Shown here in pieces: positions 63,695 to 64,000 of a stretch of 64,000 bases of DNA. The translations under genes were made by a program, and so were the position numbers. Position 1 is the first letter of the stretch, and every line of letters starts with the position of its first letter. Origin of the DNA: JAODBQ01 sp047602055 (GTDB lineage: Bacteria > Actinomycetota > Acidimicrobiia > Acidimicrobiales > Ilumatobacteraceae). Under the pieces are notes generated by a model. That model was not told the origin of the DNA, searched no databases, and saw nothing but the letters and a program-made list of their open reading frames with translations. The stretch spans positions 124,001 to 188,000 of the forward strand of contig JASGIG010000001.1 of the NCBI GenBank assembly GCA_047602055.1, read 5' to 3'.

Positions 63695-64000
63695 TCACCG
63701 TACCGAGGGGCCTGGCAGGGTACGCGCACGATTGGCCGCGAACACGCCTGCCGCGAATCGTCGAGCTGCGGGCGACATGCGACGAGCGGGAACACGACCG
63801 AGGATCGGCTCGACCGTTCGGATCATCGCGGCACGCTCGAGCCGATGATCTCGAACGTGAGCATCCACCATGCTCAGGCCCTGGTGGGCGATGTCGCACG
63901 GGTGAGTGGATCCGTCGAACTTGGATCGAGCCCGAGCCGCATATGCCTGCACGGTTCGGTCGCGGTCGCGGGTGGCCAGACGCCCGTCGCGCTCGGCGTC
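63695..64000 (-). CDS. Hypothetical protein, C-terminal 101 residues (runs off window)
   Basis: The frame is open from the window edge to a stop at 63695. Its Arg-rich sequence (SMVDAHVRDHRLERAAMIRT, RRMSPAARRFAAGVFAANRA) shows no family that I recognise. An internal GTG would give an 85-residue form. It may be chance in this GC-rich sequence. Confidence 0.35.
   Translation of the reverse strand, partial: DAERDGRLATRDRDRTVQAYAARARSKFDGSTHPCDIAHQGLSMVDAHVRDHRLERAAMIRTVEPILGRVPARRMSPAARRFAAGVFAANRARTLPGPSVR

Overview
This window is high-GC bacterial DNA that reads like an uncultured or poorly characterised actinobacterium, possibly of the Acidimicrobiia/Ilumatobacter type. The reasons are the very GC-rich third positions, the F420/LLM-type flavin oxidoreductases, the TetR and HxlR regulators, frequent GTG/TTG starts, and a HerA-Mre11-Rad50-NurA operon of the kind seen in Actinobacteria. 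That placement is inference from gene content; no rRNA or tRNA gene was found.

Layout. 1-4.3 kb: the 5' part of an acyl-CoA dehydrogenase, a TetR/MFS-exporter pair, a 96-bp hairpin tandem repeat and a Cys-nucleophile alpha/beta hydrolase. 4.4-11.2 kb: a tightly overlapping operon (minus strand) herA-sbcD-sbcC-nurA for DNA double-strand-break end processing. 11.4-24.4 kb: a lower-GC accessory island bounded on both sides by decayed IS630-type transposase genes. It holds an Opp/Dpp-type ABC importer (two Tat-lipoprotein binding proteins, two permeases, a fused double ATPase), a DHA2-type MFS transporter, three complete phytanoyl-CoA-dioxygenase (PhyH) paralogues of identical length, and the remnant of a fourth. 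24.6-35 kb: core-like genes (YhdH-type reductase, DUF805, YggT-like, META-domain lipoproteins, a Moco-sulfurase-like PLP enzyme, a siderophore-type binding protein, hydrolase, DUF3626, fructosamine-kinase-like, LLM oxidoreductase). 35-40 kb: decayed MocR, metallo-hydrolase and LLM genes, then a TetR-controlled SDR/Rieske-oxygenase pair and an HxlR regulator. 41-49 kb: sarcosine-oxidase-like FAD enzyme, hydrolases, LLM enzyme, SelO, CsbD, acyl-CoA dehydrogenase. 48.9-54.1 kb: a partly eroded organosulfur region (SsuD and NtaA-type remnants, LLM monooxygenase, DUF4395, Rrf2 regulator, TauD, DUF1684 remnant, TauD remnant) whose promoters share an inverted repeat YGACT-N5-RGTCR. 54-64 kb: methyltransferase, SDR, Mg-type P-ATPase, TauE/SafE permease with divergent LysR, MFS, rhodanese and fragments.

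Two themes cut across the map. First, at least eight otherwise intact genes are broken by one extra G or C whose removal restores the family sequence. This points to systematic indel error or recent decay and should be resolved before calling these genes dead. Second, several families of short palindromic repeats sit just after stop codons. One has at least seven recognisable copies and a 5-bp hairpin whose arms covary between copies, which suggests a structured 3' RNA or terminator element.

The candidates for an undescribed system are the IS630-bounded PhyH/Opp island and the covarying 3' element, followed by the proposed Rrf2 sulfonate regulon.
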